Shown piece by piece: positions 22,753 through 30,453 of a stretch of 64,000 bases of DNA (positions are counted from its first letter, which is position 1; every line of letters starts with the position of its first letter). Both the position numbers and the translations under genes were made by a program. The notes below the pieces were generated by a model that made no database searches, was not told where the DNA came from, and was given only the letters and a program-made list of their open reading frames with translations. Source of the stretch: Promicromonospora iranensis (GTDB lineage: Bacteria > Actinomycetota > Actinomycetes > Actinomycetales > Cellulomonadaceae); assembly GCF_028994775.1 (NCBI RefSeq), contig NZ_JAJQMN010000001.1, positions 310,001 through 374,000 of the forward strand. The letters run 5' to 3'.

Positions 22753-23118
22753 ATGACCGAGTTCACCGGGCCAACGGGGCCGATTCGCGACGTCACGACC
22801 GGGATGACCGTCGTCGACGCCAGTGGTGAGACCGTCGGGACCGTCGACGAGGTCCACATGGCCGACGCGGGCGCGGCCACCGGCGCCGGCCAGTCGCCCG
22901 ACGAGCCCGGCGGTCCTGTCACGTGGATCGCCGACGCGTTCCGTGTCGGCAGCGAGCTGAACCAGCAAGCACAGGAGCACCTCACCCGTGTCGGGTACAT
23001 CCGGGTGGATGCTCGCGGGCTGTTCTCCGGGCACCGGTACGTCGAAGCAGGGGAGATCGCCTCGGTCGTCGGCGACCAGGTGCGGCTCTCGGTCGCCGCG
23101 GACCAGCTGCTCAAGTAG
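22753..23118 (+). CDS. PRC-barrel/DUF2171-like small protein
   Basis: This 121-residue soluble protein starts at ATG 22753 behind AGGAGGA. 'IRDVTTGMTVVDASGETVGT' followed by 'VDEVHMADAG' is the N-terminal strand pattern of PRC-barrel and DUF2171 proteins, which bind or sense in stress and photosynthetic contexts. A second strand set, 'GYIRVDARGLFSGHRYVEAG' and 'EIASVVGDQVRLSVAADQLL', completes the barrel. No catalytic residues are evident. It may be a general stress or envelope-associated protein. It is transcribed away from the cellulase gene, with operator O2 between them. Confidence 0.75.
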   Translation: MTEFTGPTGPIRDVTTGMTVVDASGETVGTVDEVHMADAGAATGAGQSPDEPGGPVTWIADAFRVGSELNQQAQEHLTRVGYIRVDARGLFSGHRYVEAGEIASVVGDQVRLSVAADQLLK

Positions 23119-23160
23119 GCGGCCGACGAACGCGTCGTCCGCGCCTCTCGCGGAGAGGTC

Positions 23161-23562
23161 TCAGCTCATGCTGCTCAGCAGGTCCTGGCAGGCCGCCTCG
23201 CACGCCCGGCACGCCTCCGCGCACACCCGGCAGTGCTCGTGCATGCTCGCGTGCTGCTCGCACTCGTCACCACAGGCCCGGCACGCGGCGATACACGCGT
23301 CCAGCAGCGCGCGGCTGATGTTCGCGTCGTAGCCGGTGTGCCGGGACAGCACGCGTGAGGTGGCGTCGCAGACATCGGCACAGTCCAGGTTGGTCCGGAC
23401 GCACTTGCGCAGGTCGGCGACCGAGTCCTCGCTCAGGCAGGCGTCCGCACACGCCGTGCACGCCTGGGAGCAGCCCACGATCGCCTCGATGGCGGCCGCC
23501 AGAAGCTCGCGGTCGAGGTTCATGGTCCGGGGATAGGTCTGCAGCATCTCGGTCGTCCTCAT
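23161..23562 (-). CDS. Csp-type four-helix-bundle copper-binding protein (DUF326)
   Basis: This 133-residue protein has Cys in helical spacing throughout: 'IVGCSQACTACADACL', 'LRKCVRTNLDCADVCDA', 'LDACIAACRACGDECEQHA', 'HEHCRVCAEACRACEAACQD'. Copper storage proteins of this family bind many Cu(I) ions through thiolates lining a four-helix bundle. There is no signal peptide or Tat motif, so this is a cytosolic form, likely buffering copper. The ATG at 23562 is preceded by GGGAG. It may serve the same metal economy as the YcnI-CopCD operon at 27.6-30 kb, though it is monocistronic here. Confidence 0.92.
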   Translation of the reverse strand: MRTTEMLQTYPRTMNLDRELLAAAIEAIVGCSQACTACADACLSEDSVADLRKCVRTNLDCADVCDATSRVLSRHTGYDANISRALLDACIAACRACGDECEQHASMHEHCRVCAEACRACEAACQDLLSSMS

Positions 23563-23693
23563 CGTTCTCCCTCGATCCGTGTCGACATCTCTGTCGTCGG
23601 CAAGGCCGACCGCTCCACGCTAGGAAGCGGTACGACCACTCGCATCCTCCTGCCGAACAAAACCGGTGACACCGGCGGCTGCTCCTCACGACA

Positions 23694-24467
23694 ATGGCCC
23701 GCATGAGAGCCGACCTGCAGGAGGTCCGAGTCGTCGTCGCCCACCAGGCCTGCGCGACCCTCCGCGTCGGAGACGTGTTCCTGAAGGTCGACGGCGACCA
23801 GAGGCGTACCGACGTCGAGGTCGAGGCGATGGCCATGGCGCCGGTCCCGACCCCGGAGATCCTGTGGCGCAAGCCGCCCGTCCTCGCGCTCGCCGCTCTG
23901 CCGGGGAGGGCGCTCGGTCGCCTCGGTGAGCCGTCGCCCGTGTCGTCGGCGGCATGGACCGCCGCGGGCGCCGCCGTCCGGAAGCTGCACGAGGCCCCGC
24001 TGCCGCCGTGGCCCGGCCGGAGCGTGGACGAGCTCACCGCGGAGCTCGACTCCGAGTGCGAGTGGCTCGTCACCCACGACGTGCTCCCGACCGACCTGGT
24101 CACGCACAACCGCGAGATCGCCGAGGCAGCGCTCCGGCCGTGGACGCCGGTGTTCATCCACGGTGACCTGCAGCTCGCCCACGTGTTCGTCGAGGACGAC
24201 GAGGTCACCGGCGTGATCGACTGGACCGAGGCGAGCCGGGGCGACGCCCTGTTCGACCTGGCCATCCTGACGCTCGGGCACGAGGAGCGTCTGGACGACG
24301 TCGTTGCCGGCTACGGCACCGACGTCGACCTCGAGGTGATCCGCGCGTGGTGGTCGTTGCGGAGCCTGCTGGCGATCCGCTGGCTGGTCGAGCACGGCTT
24401 CGACCCCGCCGCTCCGGGCTGCGAGGTCGATGTGCTGCGTGCCGCTACTCGGCGGCGTACGGCGTGA
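23694..24467 (+). CDS. Aminoglycoside phosphotransferase-family protein, divergent
   Basis: This 257-residue kinase-like fold has 'VFLKVDGDQRRTDVEVEAMA' (Lys then Glu of the N-lobe), 'FIHGDLQLAHVFV' at about 154-166 and 'VTGVIDWTEASRGDALFDLA' (metal-binding Asp). The catalytic loop reads HGDLQLAH where phosphotransferases usually have HGDLHxxN, so the catalytic Asp is kept but the later Asn position is His. Such enzymes phosphorylate antibiotics, sugars or other small hydroxylated molecules; the substrate is unknown. ATG 23703 is an alternative start. The 3' end overlaps the convergent immunity gene by 23 bp. Confidence 0.85.
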   Translation: MARMRADLQEVRVVVAHQACATLRVGDVFLKVDGDQRRTDVEVEAMAMAPVPTPEILWRKPPVLALAALPGRALGRLGEPSPVSSAAWTAAGAAVRKLHEAPLPPWPGRSVDELTAELDSECEWLVTHDVLPTDLVTHNREIAEAALRPWTPVFIHGDLQLAHVFVEDDEVTGVIDWTEASRGDALFDLAILTLGHEERLDDVVAGYGTDVDLEVIRAWWSLRSLLAIRWLVEHGFDPAAPGCEVDVLRAATRRRTA

Positions 24468-24981
24468 AGAGCGCCTCGCGGTCCATCCACGACTCGTCGA
24501 GCAGCTCACTGTCCAGCTCGCCCTGGACAGCCGTGAGGAGCAGGTCGGTGGTGCTCTGGTCGTACCTCTCCCACAGGTCGCCGTTCCGGTCCGAGACCCG
24601 GATCGGATACGAACCGGCAGCCGCCTCGGGTGCGACCTCCCAGTAGAGCGTCACCCCCGAGCCGGTCGAGGCCCAGGGCAGCAGCCGGACACCGGGTTCG
24701 AGATCGTCCGGTGGTTCCACGACCTCGTCCTCGAACAGGTCCTGGAGCTGTTCCCACTCCAGCCCCGACCGCTCGAGATCGACGTGCTTGAGACCGGAGC
24801 CGGGCGCCGGGACGAAGAGCCTCAGGTAGTCCAGCCAGAGTCCGCCACCACCTGCGTCGAGGAGCTCGCGGTAGTCCTGGGGCACGGCCGTACCGAGCTG
24901 ACGCTCGACCTGTTCCCAGTCGAACGAGCCGGCCGGCGGCGTGAGAGGTGCCATCTCGATCAGTTGCTGAGCACTTGTCAT
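24445..24981 (-). CDS. SUKH (SMI1/KNR4)-family immunity protein
   Basis: This 178-residue SUKH-fold protein shows 'FDWEQVERQLGTAVPQDYRE' and 'LLDAGGGGLWLDYLRLF', the characteristic opening of SMI1/KNR4 proteins, then 'RLLPWASTGSGVTLYWEV' and 'YPIRVSDRNGDLWERYDQST'. SUKH proteins act as immunity factors that bind and neutralise nuclease toxins. Its ATG overlaps the last codon and stop of the toxin gene (ATGA), so the pair is translationally coupled and should be made in fixed ratio. Confidence 0.88.
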   Translation of the reverse strand: MTSAQQLIEMAPLTPPAGSFDWEQVERQLGTAVPQDYRELLDAGGGGLWLDYLRLFVPAPGSGLKHVDLERSGLEWEQLQDLFEDEVVEPPDDLEPGVRLLPWASTGSGVTLYWEVAPEAAAGSYPIRVSDRNGDLWERYDQSTTDLLLTAVQGELDSELLDESWMDREALFTPYAAE

Positions 24982-26909
24982 GCGGGTGCATTCCTCGGGG
25001 TCGCTGGTCCAGATCCGACCTCTCCGAATCGGATCCCGTCCGAGTTCCGGTCGAACGCCGGGGTCTCCCTGACATTGGGCATGTCAGGCTCGTTCTTGAG
25101 GTTGATATCCAGATTGTAGTTGTCGCCACTGGCCTTGATATGGACCTCGGGCGGGATGTTGGTCGAGACGTCGTCGGCGTACTTGAGCGTGACGTCGTAG
25201 TCGACCGCGCCCGCGGGAACGCCGTCGATCTTTCCCAGCACGGCCTTCTTGACCTCGGACTCGATGGCGCTCTGCCACGGACTGTTCGACGTGGTGTGCT
25301 GGATGAAGAAGTTGTCGATGTTCTTGTTCGGGCCGCCGAGCTGCGCGCCGAGGATGTGGCCGGCGTTGTGCTTGCTGCCGTTGTACTCGGAGCCGAGCCC
25401 CGAGCGCACGCTGGCAGGAGGGTCGGTGCGCTGCCCGTACTTCGCCACGTCCTCCGGAGTCAGCCTGATCTTGACGCCGGTGGGACGCCCAAGGCCGTCC
25501 TTCGGCTTGAACTTGAGGCCGGGTATGCCGTCGGGGGCGGTGTGGCCCGCGTTGTGCACCAGGACCAGCAGTTCGCCCGCGTGGACGTAGTAGTTGGAGT
25601 GGGTCTCGACGTGGAAGTTGTAGACCGTCTCCGCGTCAGCCTCGGCCCGGGTCTCGGTCTCGATGGCCTCGACCGGGACCGTGGTGCCGTCCGGGGTGAC
25701 CAGCAGGTCGTCGACGTTCAGGAACGCGGCGTCGATCCAGCCGCGGCCCTGGACCATGAACGGGTGCTCGGCGGTGGTGGAGACGACGGCGCCGTTGACC
25801 GTGAGGTGGAACAGCTCGGTGGTGTGCCGCACGAAGGTCTCGACCACCAGCTGGAGCTCACTGGTCCCGGCGACCAGGTCGTGGGCCCAGACCTTGTCCC
25901 CGACCCGGATCTCCTCGATCGGCCGCGGTCCGTCCGGGGTATGGATCAGGGTGCCGGCCACGAAGCACTTGCCGAACCCGAACTTGCACGACTTGCCCGA
26001 CCGCAGAGCACCCTTGCTGATGCCCTTGGCCAGCCCGGTCGCGGCCTTCGCCGCAGCACCCAGACCAATGAGGGAGAGCGCGGCACCCGCGATCGCGAGA
26101 CCTGCTTCGGCCCAGGAGCGTTCACCGGTCGCAGCGAGGGTGATGTTCGCGACCGCGGAGACTATGGCCGCCACCGCCGCGATCACTATGAGGACTCCGG
26201 CCAGGGCGGTGCCGACAACGGGGATGAACGCGACGATGATCGCGAGGATCCCGGCGATGGTGGAGATCATGTCGGCGATGTCCGCGATCGCGGCGACAAG
26301 CTTGGAACCCCAGTTGTCCCACCACCCGTCATTCAGGTCGTCGGAGCTGGTGATCTCCTCGATCCGGTCGATCGCATGCTCCGCGGCGCGGTTGCGGTCG
26401 GAGACCGCGGAGTCGATGGTCGACTTCGCCGAGCTGATGACCCCCGCGGCCTGGTCTGCCTCGCCGTCGGCCTGGCGGGCTTTCTGCTCGTACTCCGCCT
26501 TCTCCGTCTCGTCCTTCGCACTGTCGGCCAGGTCCTGCCACCGGTCCTTCGACCCCGACGCGGCCTGGACCTGGTCCTGCGCATCCCGGGCCTGGTCCAA
26601 CGCGGTCAGCGTCTCCGACTGCACCCGCTCCAGGGCGGACGCGTACCCGACCAGTGCCTCTCCGGCGGCGAGGTATCGGCCGTGGGCCTTACGGATCTCG
26701 CCGATGGTGTCTTCCTTGCGCTCCATCAACGCATCCACCGCCCGCGACACGGTGCCTGCGACATCGAGGCGACTCATCGCACTCGCGGCGTTGTCGATCG
26801 AGGACGCGACCTCCAAGTACTCCTGCCCACCCGAGAGCACCAACACCGGATCACCCGGCGTCGGATCAGCATCCAACCCCACCGGCGACCAATCAGACGG
26901 CCTCGTCAC
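24978..26909 (-). CDS. Polymorphic toxin: helical export domain, hydrophobic region, HINT protease, nuclease
   Basis: This 643-residue protein starts at GTG 26909. Residues 30-190 are coiled-coil helices resembling the N-terminal export domain of WXG/LXG-type secreted toxins. Residues 205-290 are hydrophobic. A HINT domain spans about 314-454: nucleophile Cys315 in 'GKCFVAGTLIHTPDGPRPI', 'TAEHPFMVQGRGW' (His382), and terminal 'LVHN' (His453-Asn454), which should cut the chain and free the toxin. The C-terminal tip, about 455-643, carries 'SKHNAGHILGAQLGGPNKN' and 'IDNFFIQHTTSNSPW', a His-Asn arrangement like DNA/RNA non-specific endonucleases. The next gene encodes SUKH immunity. It probably mediates contact or secreted competition. 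No type VII secretion genes are in the window. Confidence 0.88.
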   Translation of the reverse strand: MTRPSDWSPVGLDADPTPGDPVLVLSGGQEYLEVASSIDNAASAMSRLDVAGTVSRAVDALMERKEDTIGEIRKAHGRYLAAGEALVGYASALERVQSETLTALDQARDAQDQVQAASGSKDRWQDLADSAKDETEKAEYEQKARQADGEADQAAGVISSAKSTIDSAVSDRNRAAEHAIDRIEEITSSDDLNDGWWDNWGSKLVAAIADIADMISTIAGILAIIVAFIPVVGTALAGVLIVIAAVAAIVSAVANITLAATGERSWAEAGLAIAGAALSLIGLGAAAKAATGLAKGISKGALRSGKSCKFGFGKCFVAGTLIHTPDGPRPIEEIRVGDKVWAHDLVAGTSELQLVVETFVRHTTELFHLTVNGAVVSTTAEHPFMVQGRGWIDAAFLNVDDLLVTPDGTTVPVEAIETETRAEADAETVYNFHVETHSNYYVHAGELLVLVHNAGHTAPDGIPGLKFKPKDGLGRPTGVKIRLTPEDVAKYGQRTDPPASVRSGLGSEYNGSKHNAGHILGAQLGGPNKNIDNFFIQHTTSNSPWQSAIESEVKKAVLGKIDGVPAGAVDYDVTLKYADDVSTNIPPEVHIKASGDNYNLDINLKNEPDMPNVRETPAFDRNSDGIRFGEVGSGPATPRNAPA

Positions 26910-26954
26910 GACCTAACCCCCACTTGTCAGACACGTGGGCGGTTGCCCGCGAGG

Positions 26955-26984
26955 ACAATAGGCGAGTAAGCGCAGGTCAGGCAA
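26955..26984 (-). promoter_or_regulatory. Promoter of the toxin-immunity operon
   Basis: On the minus strand TTGCCT (26984-26979) and TATTGT (26960-26955) are 18 bp apart, about 46 bp before GTG 26909. The 81-bp gap after the phosphatase gene has no obvious terminator, so readthrough is possible. Confidence 0.5.
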
Positions 26985-26990
26985 TAGATC

Positions 26991-27605
26991 TTAGGGCGGC
27001 AAGGGCTCGTCGTGCGGCTTGAAGCGGCGGATCGTCCAGCCAGGCGCAGGGCAACGTCCGGTCCAAGAGGAGTGTTCTTCGCTGACCATCCCCTGCCAGT
27101 CGACGACGATCACGTCCGGCATCCGCAGCCCGCGCCACCGGTCCAGGTCCGGCTCCGCTCCGGTGAGCTCCGCGACCAGCACCGTCCATGCGGTCCCGTG
27201 CCCCACCAGCACCACGTCCCGACCGGGCTGCTCGGCGAGGATCCGCCGGACGGCAGCGCTCACCCGCGCTCGCGTACGGGTCAGCGGCTCCCAGCCGTCG
27301 CGCACCACGTCGTCGGGCCGGGCGAACGCCTGCGCGACGACCGCCGGGAAGTCCTCGACCCGGCCGGCGGCGCGCTCGTGCTCGCGCAGCTCGTGCACGA
27401 CATCGACGGGCCGGCCCGCCAACAGCTCCGCGGTGCGGGCGGCCTTGGGCTCGGGCGAGGTGAACCACGCCGCGTCTTCGGGCAGCCTGCCGGCGGCGCC
27501 GAACCTGACGACGTCGTCCTCGTGGGCGGGATCCAGCGCCCACTCCGATGCCGGCACGGAATGGTCAGGGGCGGGGCGCCCGTGGCGCACCAGGTACAGG
27601 CTCAC
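26991..27605 (-). CDS. Histidine phosphatase superfamily protein
   Basis: This 204-residue protein begins at GTG 27605 with 'SLYLVRHGRPAPDHS', the phosphohistidine-forming RHG motif. 'WFTSPEPKAARTAELLAG' has the expected second Arg, 'HELREHERAAG' carries the likely acid, and 'VVLVGHGTAWTVLVAEL' holds the second catalytic His. These enzymes dephosphorylate small metabolites, sugars or proteins; substrate unknown. It is 23 bp behind the CopCD gene, so it is likely the last gene of that operon. Confidence 0.9.
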   Translation of the reverse strand: MSLYLVRHGRPAPDHSVPASEWALDPAHEDDVVRFGAAGRLPEDAAWFTSPEPKAARTAELLAGRPVDVVHELREHERAAGRVEDFPAVVAQAFARPDDVVRDGWEPLTRTRARVSAAVRRILAEQPGRDVVLVGHGTAWTVLVAELTGAEPDLDRWRGLRMPDVIVVDWQGMVSEEHSSWTGRCPAPGWTIRRFKPHDEPLPP

Positions 27606-27628
27606 GACCCCTCCCGCTGCGCGCTCGC

Positions 27629-29320
27629 TCACGGCACCCGGAACGTCACCGTCCGGACCGGGTTGTCGAACTCCGTGGTGCGCAGCGACACCTGCGCCTC
27701 CCACTCGCCCCCGGTCGGGAGCACGACGTCGCCGGCGTAGACGCCGGGCCCGAGCGAGGCGAGCCGCACCTCGCCGAGGTCCACGTCGTCGGACTTCAGG
27801 CTCAGCCGCGGCGCCTCGTAACCCTCGGCGACCTCCCCGGCGGCGTCGGTCATGGTGATGGTGAGGGTGGCCGGGCCGACGGCCGGCGGATCCAGGGCGA
27901 TCTCCGCCGAGATATGGCCCAGCTGCACCGGCTCCTGGACGCTCTCCCCTGCGCCTTCGACAGCGGTGGCGCCCGCGTCGGTCTCGGGACTGCGGTCCAC
28001 CAGGAAGCCGGTGACGCCCAGGACGAGGACCAGCACACCGGCCTCGGCGAGAACCGTGCGAACCAGCAGCGTGGCAGGAGTCCCACGGTCCCGGCCGCGC
28101 GGTGCCGTACGGAGGCGCGGCAGCAGGGAGAACCGGTTCCACGCGGCGATGGCGACGGCGACCAGCGCGGCGAGCACCTTGACAAGAAGGAGAGCCCCGT
28201 AGCCGGAGTCGAGGAGCGCGTCCCAGGATCCGGCGATCCGCCAGGCCAGGAACGTCCCGGCGACGACGAGCACGGCCAGCAGGCCGGCGGCCCACGTCGA
28301 GAACCTGCCGAGCACGACGGCACCGGCGTCGCCGCGTGCGAGGTCGCCGAGCACGAGTGCGAGCGCGACCAGGCCCCCGAGCCACAGGCTTCCCGCGGCC
28401 AGGTGCAGCACGTCGACGCCGACCACCAGCGCCTCGGGTGTCGCGGCCCTGGTGTGGCCCGTGAACGCCGGTGCGGTGACCGCCAGGAAACAGCCGGCCA
28501 GGATCAGGGCCGTTCTGGTCCGGCCGGGGGCGGCCGACGCCGGGAGCGAGCCCGCGGCCAGCGCGAGGCCCGCGACCACAGCAGCGGGGACGGCGTACTC
28601 GGCCGGCGCGAGCGACGACCAGGTGGACCCGTCGAGGACCGCGGCGGCCGGGAGGCCGAGCTGGTACAGCGCGACCAGCGGCACGGCGAGCCCCCAGCCG
28701 AGCGCCGCGACGCCGGCCGCCAGGCGAGCGGCCGTGCGGAGCCGGGCACGCGAGCGGTCGGTGCCACGGTCCCGCGGAAGGAACAGGACGGTGAACGCCG
28801 CCACCCCGGCTGCCACCAGCAGACCCACGTAGCCCAGCCCGCGGACCAGGCCGAGCAGGACGGGTGCGTCGGTGCCGGCGTCCGCGTCGGCCGACGGCAC
28901 GTCCACCACCTCGCTGGGCGCGCCGACGGCGAAGCTCAGCGAACCGCCGATCGGGTGCCCGTCCTCCGACACGAGACGCCACACGATCACCAGGGTGCCG
29001 TCCGGGACCTCCCCGTCGAGGTCCACGAAGAGCTCCGACGCGCGCACCGAGGCAGAGGAGGCCACCTCCGCGCCGGTCGCGTCGAACACCTTGATGCCCG
29101 CAGGGACGCCGATCACCGACTCGTTGAAGCTGAAGGTGATCCGCTCCGGCGCGGTGTCGAGCACCGCGCCCTGCGCCGGGTCGGTGCGCACGAGGGTCGC
29201 GTGGGCCGCGGCGTGGCTCACCGGGCCGACCAGGAGCGCGAGGACGAGGGCGACCAGGAGCAGCCAGCCGCCGGCGCGCACACCCGCGCTCCGGTGCCGC
29301 CCCGCTTCGAGGCGTGTCAT
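27629..29320 (-). CDS. CopC-CopD fusion copper-handling membrane protein
   Basis: This 563-residue protein has a signal peptide ending 'HAAAHATLVRTDPAQG', where the mature N-terminus begins with His, the copper ligand expected in CopC. The CopC domain (about 38-130) contains 'ERITFSFNESVIGVPAGIKV' and 'VIVWRLVSEDGHPIGGSL', with the conserved D-x-H. The CopD membrane domain (about 150-430) has eight or so helices, with 'GHTRAATPEALVVGVDVLH' and 'SLWLGGLVAL' carrying the His residues thought to pass copper. The C-terminal 100 residues resemble a YtkA-like beta domain ('LTITMTDAAGEVAEGYEAP'). The ATG overlaps the YcnI stop by 4 bases. Predicted role is copper import or delivery at the membrane. 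Confidence 0.92.
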   Translation of the reverse strand: MTRLEAGRHRSAGVRAGGWLLLVALVLALLVGPVSHAAAHATLVRTDPAQGAVLDTAPERITFSFNESVIGVPAGIKVFDATGAEVASSASVRASELFVDLDGEVPDGTLVIVWRLVSEDGHPIGGSLSFAVGAPSEVVDVPSADADAGTDAPVLLGLVRGLGYVGLLVAAGVAAFTVLFLPRDRGTDRSRARLRTAARLAAGVAALGWGLAVPLVALYQLGLPAAAVLDGSTWSSLAPAEYAVPAAVVAGLALAAGSLPASAAPGRTRTALILAGCFLAVTAPAFTGHTRAATPEALVVGVDVLHLAAGSLWLGGLVALALVLGDLARGDAGAVVLGRFSTWAAGLLAVLVVAGTFLAWRIAGSWDALLDSGYGALLLVKVLAALVAVAIAAWNRFSLLPRLRTAPRGRDRGTPATLLVRTVLAEAGVLVLVLGVTGFLVDRSPETDAGATAVEGAGESVQEPVQLGHISAEIALDPPAVGPATLTITMTDAAGEVAEGYEAPRLSLKSDDVDLGEVRLASLGPGVYAGDVVLPTGGEWEAQVSLRTTEFDNPVRTVTFRVP

Positions 29321-29970
29321 GAGCGTCGACGACGCCGCAGCAGGGCCGCCCCGCTCGCCACGCCGCCCGCGAGCAGTACGCCGGCCGCACCGTAGACGAG
29401 CAGTGGATCGCGTTCCTCCGCGCCGGTGGCCGCGGCCGCCGCCTCGGTGCCGCCGTCCGCGCCCGACGCCGGGTCGCCGGGCGTCACGACGACGACCGGC
29501 GCCGGCCTCTCGAGCGCGTCGTGGCCCGTGTCGTGGCCCTCGGCGTGGTCAGCGACCTCGGTCCAGGCCGCCTCCCCCTCCTCGCACCGCTGGACCACCG
29601 GGAAGACGAGCGTCGCGCCGGCGTCGTCGGGCAGCCGTAGGGAGAACTCCACCTGGTCGTGCTCCCCGTCGAGAAGGGGTTCACCGGTGGTCCAGGTCAG
29701 GCTGTCGGCGGCCTGGTCGACCGTCCAGCGGTCCGTGCCGGAGGCGGTCACGTCCGCGACGTCCTCGGGCATCCGGACGGAGACCGCGGTCGTCGCCGAG
29801 CCCTCGCACCCGTGCGGGATCTCGAGCCGGAGCACGGCGGTGGCGCCCGCGGCGGTGGTCGACGGCGTGATGGTCACGTGGGCTGCCGCCGTCACCGACC
29901 CGAGGGTCACGAGCACGGCGGTCGCGAGCCCGGACAGGGCCACGCGTCGGGTGATGGTCGTGCGATGCAT
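29317..29970 (-). CDS. YcnI-family (DUF1775) copper-binding protein
   Basis: This 217-residue exported protein has a signal peptide cut near 'SVTAAAHVTITPSTTAAG', leaving the His that YcnI proteins use with a Trp to bind Cu(II). 'VLRLEIPHGCEGSATTAVSV', 'LTWTTGEPLLDGEHDQVEFS' and 'LVFPVVQRCEEGEAAWTEV' are family landmarks, including a probable disulfide pair. A C-terminal transmembrane helix ('LLVYGAAGVLLAGGVASGAA') and an Arg-rich tail anchor it outside. It opens the YcnI-CopCD-phosphatase operon. ATG 29970 follows GGGGAG. Likely passes copper to the CopC domain encoded next. Confidence 0.92.
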   Translation of the reverse strand: MHRTTITRRVALSGLATAVLVTLGSVTAAAHVTITPSTTAAGATAVLRLEIPHGCEGSATTAVSVRMPEDVADVTASGTDRWTVDQAADSLTWTTGEPLLDGEHDQVEFSLRLPDDAGATLVFPVVQRCEEGEAAWTEVADHAEGHDTGHDALERPAPVVVVTPGDPASGADGGTEAAAAATGAEERDPLLVYGAAGVLLAGGVASGAALLRRRRRS

Positions 29971-30001
29971 AGGGCTCCCCGCCTGTGGAGATGGCCAGCA
30001 C

Positions 30002-30030
30002 ACCGAATCAGCATGCCGAACCGCTGTCAA
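30002..30030 (-). promoter_or_regulatory. Promoter of the YcnI-CopCD operon
   Basis: On the minus strand TTGACA (30030-30025) and TTCGGT (30007-30002) are 17 bp apart, 32 bp before the YcnI start. The -35 is perfect and the -10 weak, suggesting activation or regulation. No clear copper-regulator box was recognised. Confidence 0.45.
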
Positions 30031-30163
30031 GAATGTGAACCAAAGTCTCGAAATCATGGACGCCGCGGGCATGGCGCCCGTACGGTGGTTCATGTCACCG
30101 AATCGAGGTCGCACCCGTGAACACGTGGACGTGGGCGGAGCGGCCAACCACCGGAGGGAAGAG

Positions 30164-30388
30164 ATGCCCAACATCACCGTCGAGCTGCTGCGTGGCCGCA
30201 CCGTCGAGCAGCGTCGCGAGTTCGCCAAGGCCGTCGCCGACAGCGCCGTCGAGATCCTGGGCGCCCGGCGCCAGGACGTCCGCATGGTCTTCAGCGAGAT
30301 CACTCCCGACATCGTCGCCAACGGCGGTGTGCTCGCCAGCGAGGACGAGAGCCGGGCCGGTGTGGTCGCCGCACTGGCCGACGACTGA
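30164..30388 (+). CDS. 4-oxalocrotonate tautomerase-family enzyme
   Basis: This 74-residue protein starts 'MPNITVELLRGRTVEQRREF'; removal of Met exposes the catalytic Pro that defines the family. 'DVRMVFSEITPDIVANGGVL' supplies the second strand and a basic residue near the active site. Tautomerases convert 2-hydroxydienoates, and some relatives dehalogenate. No aromatic-degradation genes are next to it, so the physiological substrate is unknown. GGAGGGA precedes the ATG; the open frame upstream is not coding. Confidence 0.9.
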   Translation: MPNITVELLRGRTVEQRREFAKAVADSAVEILGARRQDVRMVFSEITPDIVANGGVLASEDESRAGVVAALADD

Positions 30389-30410
30389 GCAACAGGTCAC
30401 CCGCGGGTGG

Positions 30411-30444
30411 CGTGGGCCCGGAGGATCCGTCCTCCGGGCCCACG
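30411..30444. terminator. Bidirectional terminator
   Basis: A perfect 15-bp stem (30411-30425 with 30430-30444) and 4-nt loop, followed on the plus strand by a short T-containing tract. It separates the tautomerase gene from the convergent gene ending at 30454. Confidence 0.9.
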
Positions 30445-30453
30445 CCTTTCCTG

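Noticed and set aside
24948-26969. Plus-strand open frame of 673 codons opposite the toxin gene
   Set aside because: The antisense toxin frame has HINT and nuclease motifs and a coupled immunity gene; the plus frame has none and is compositionally a shadow.
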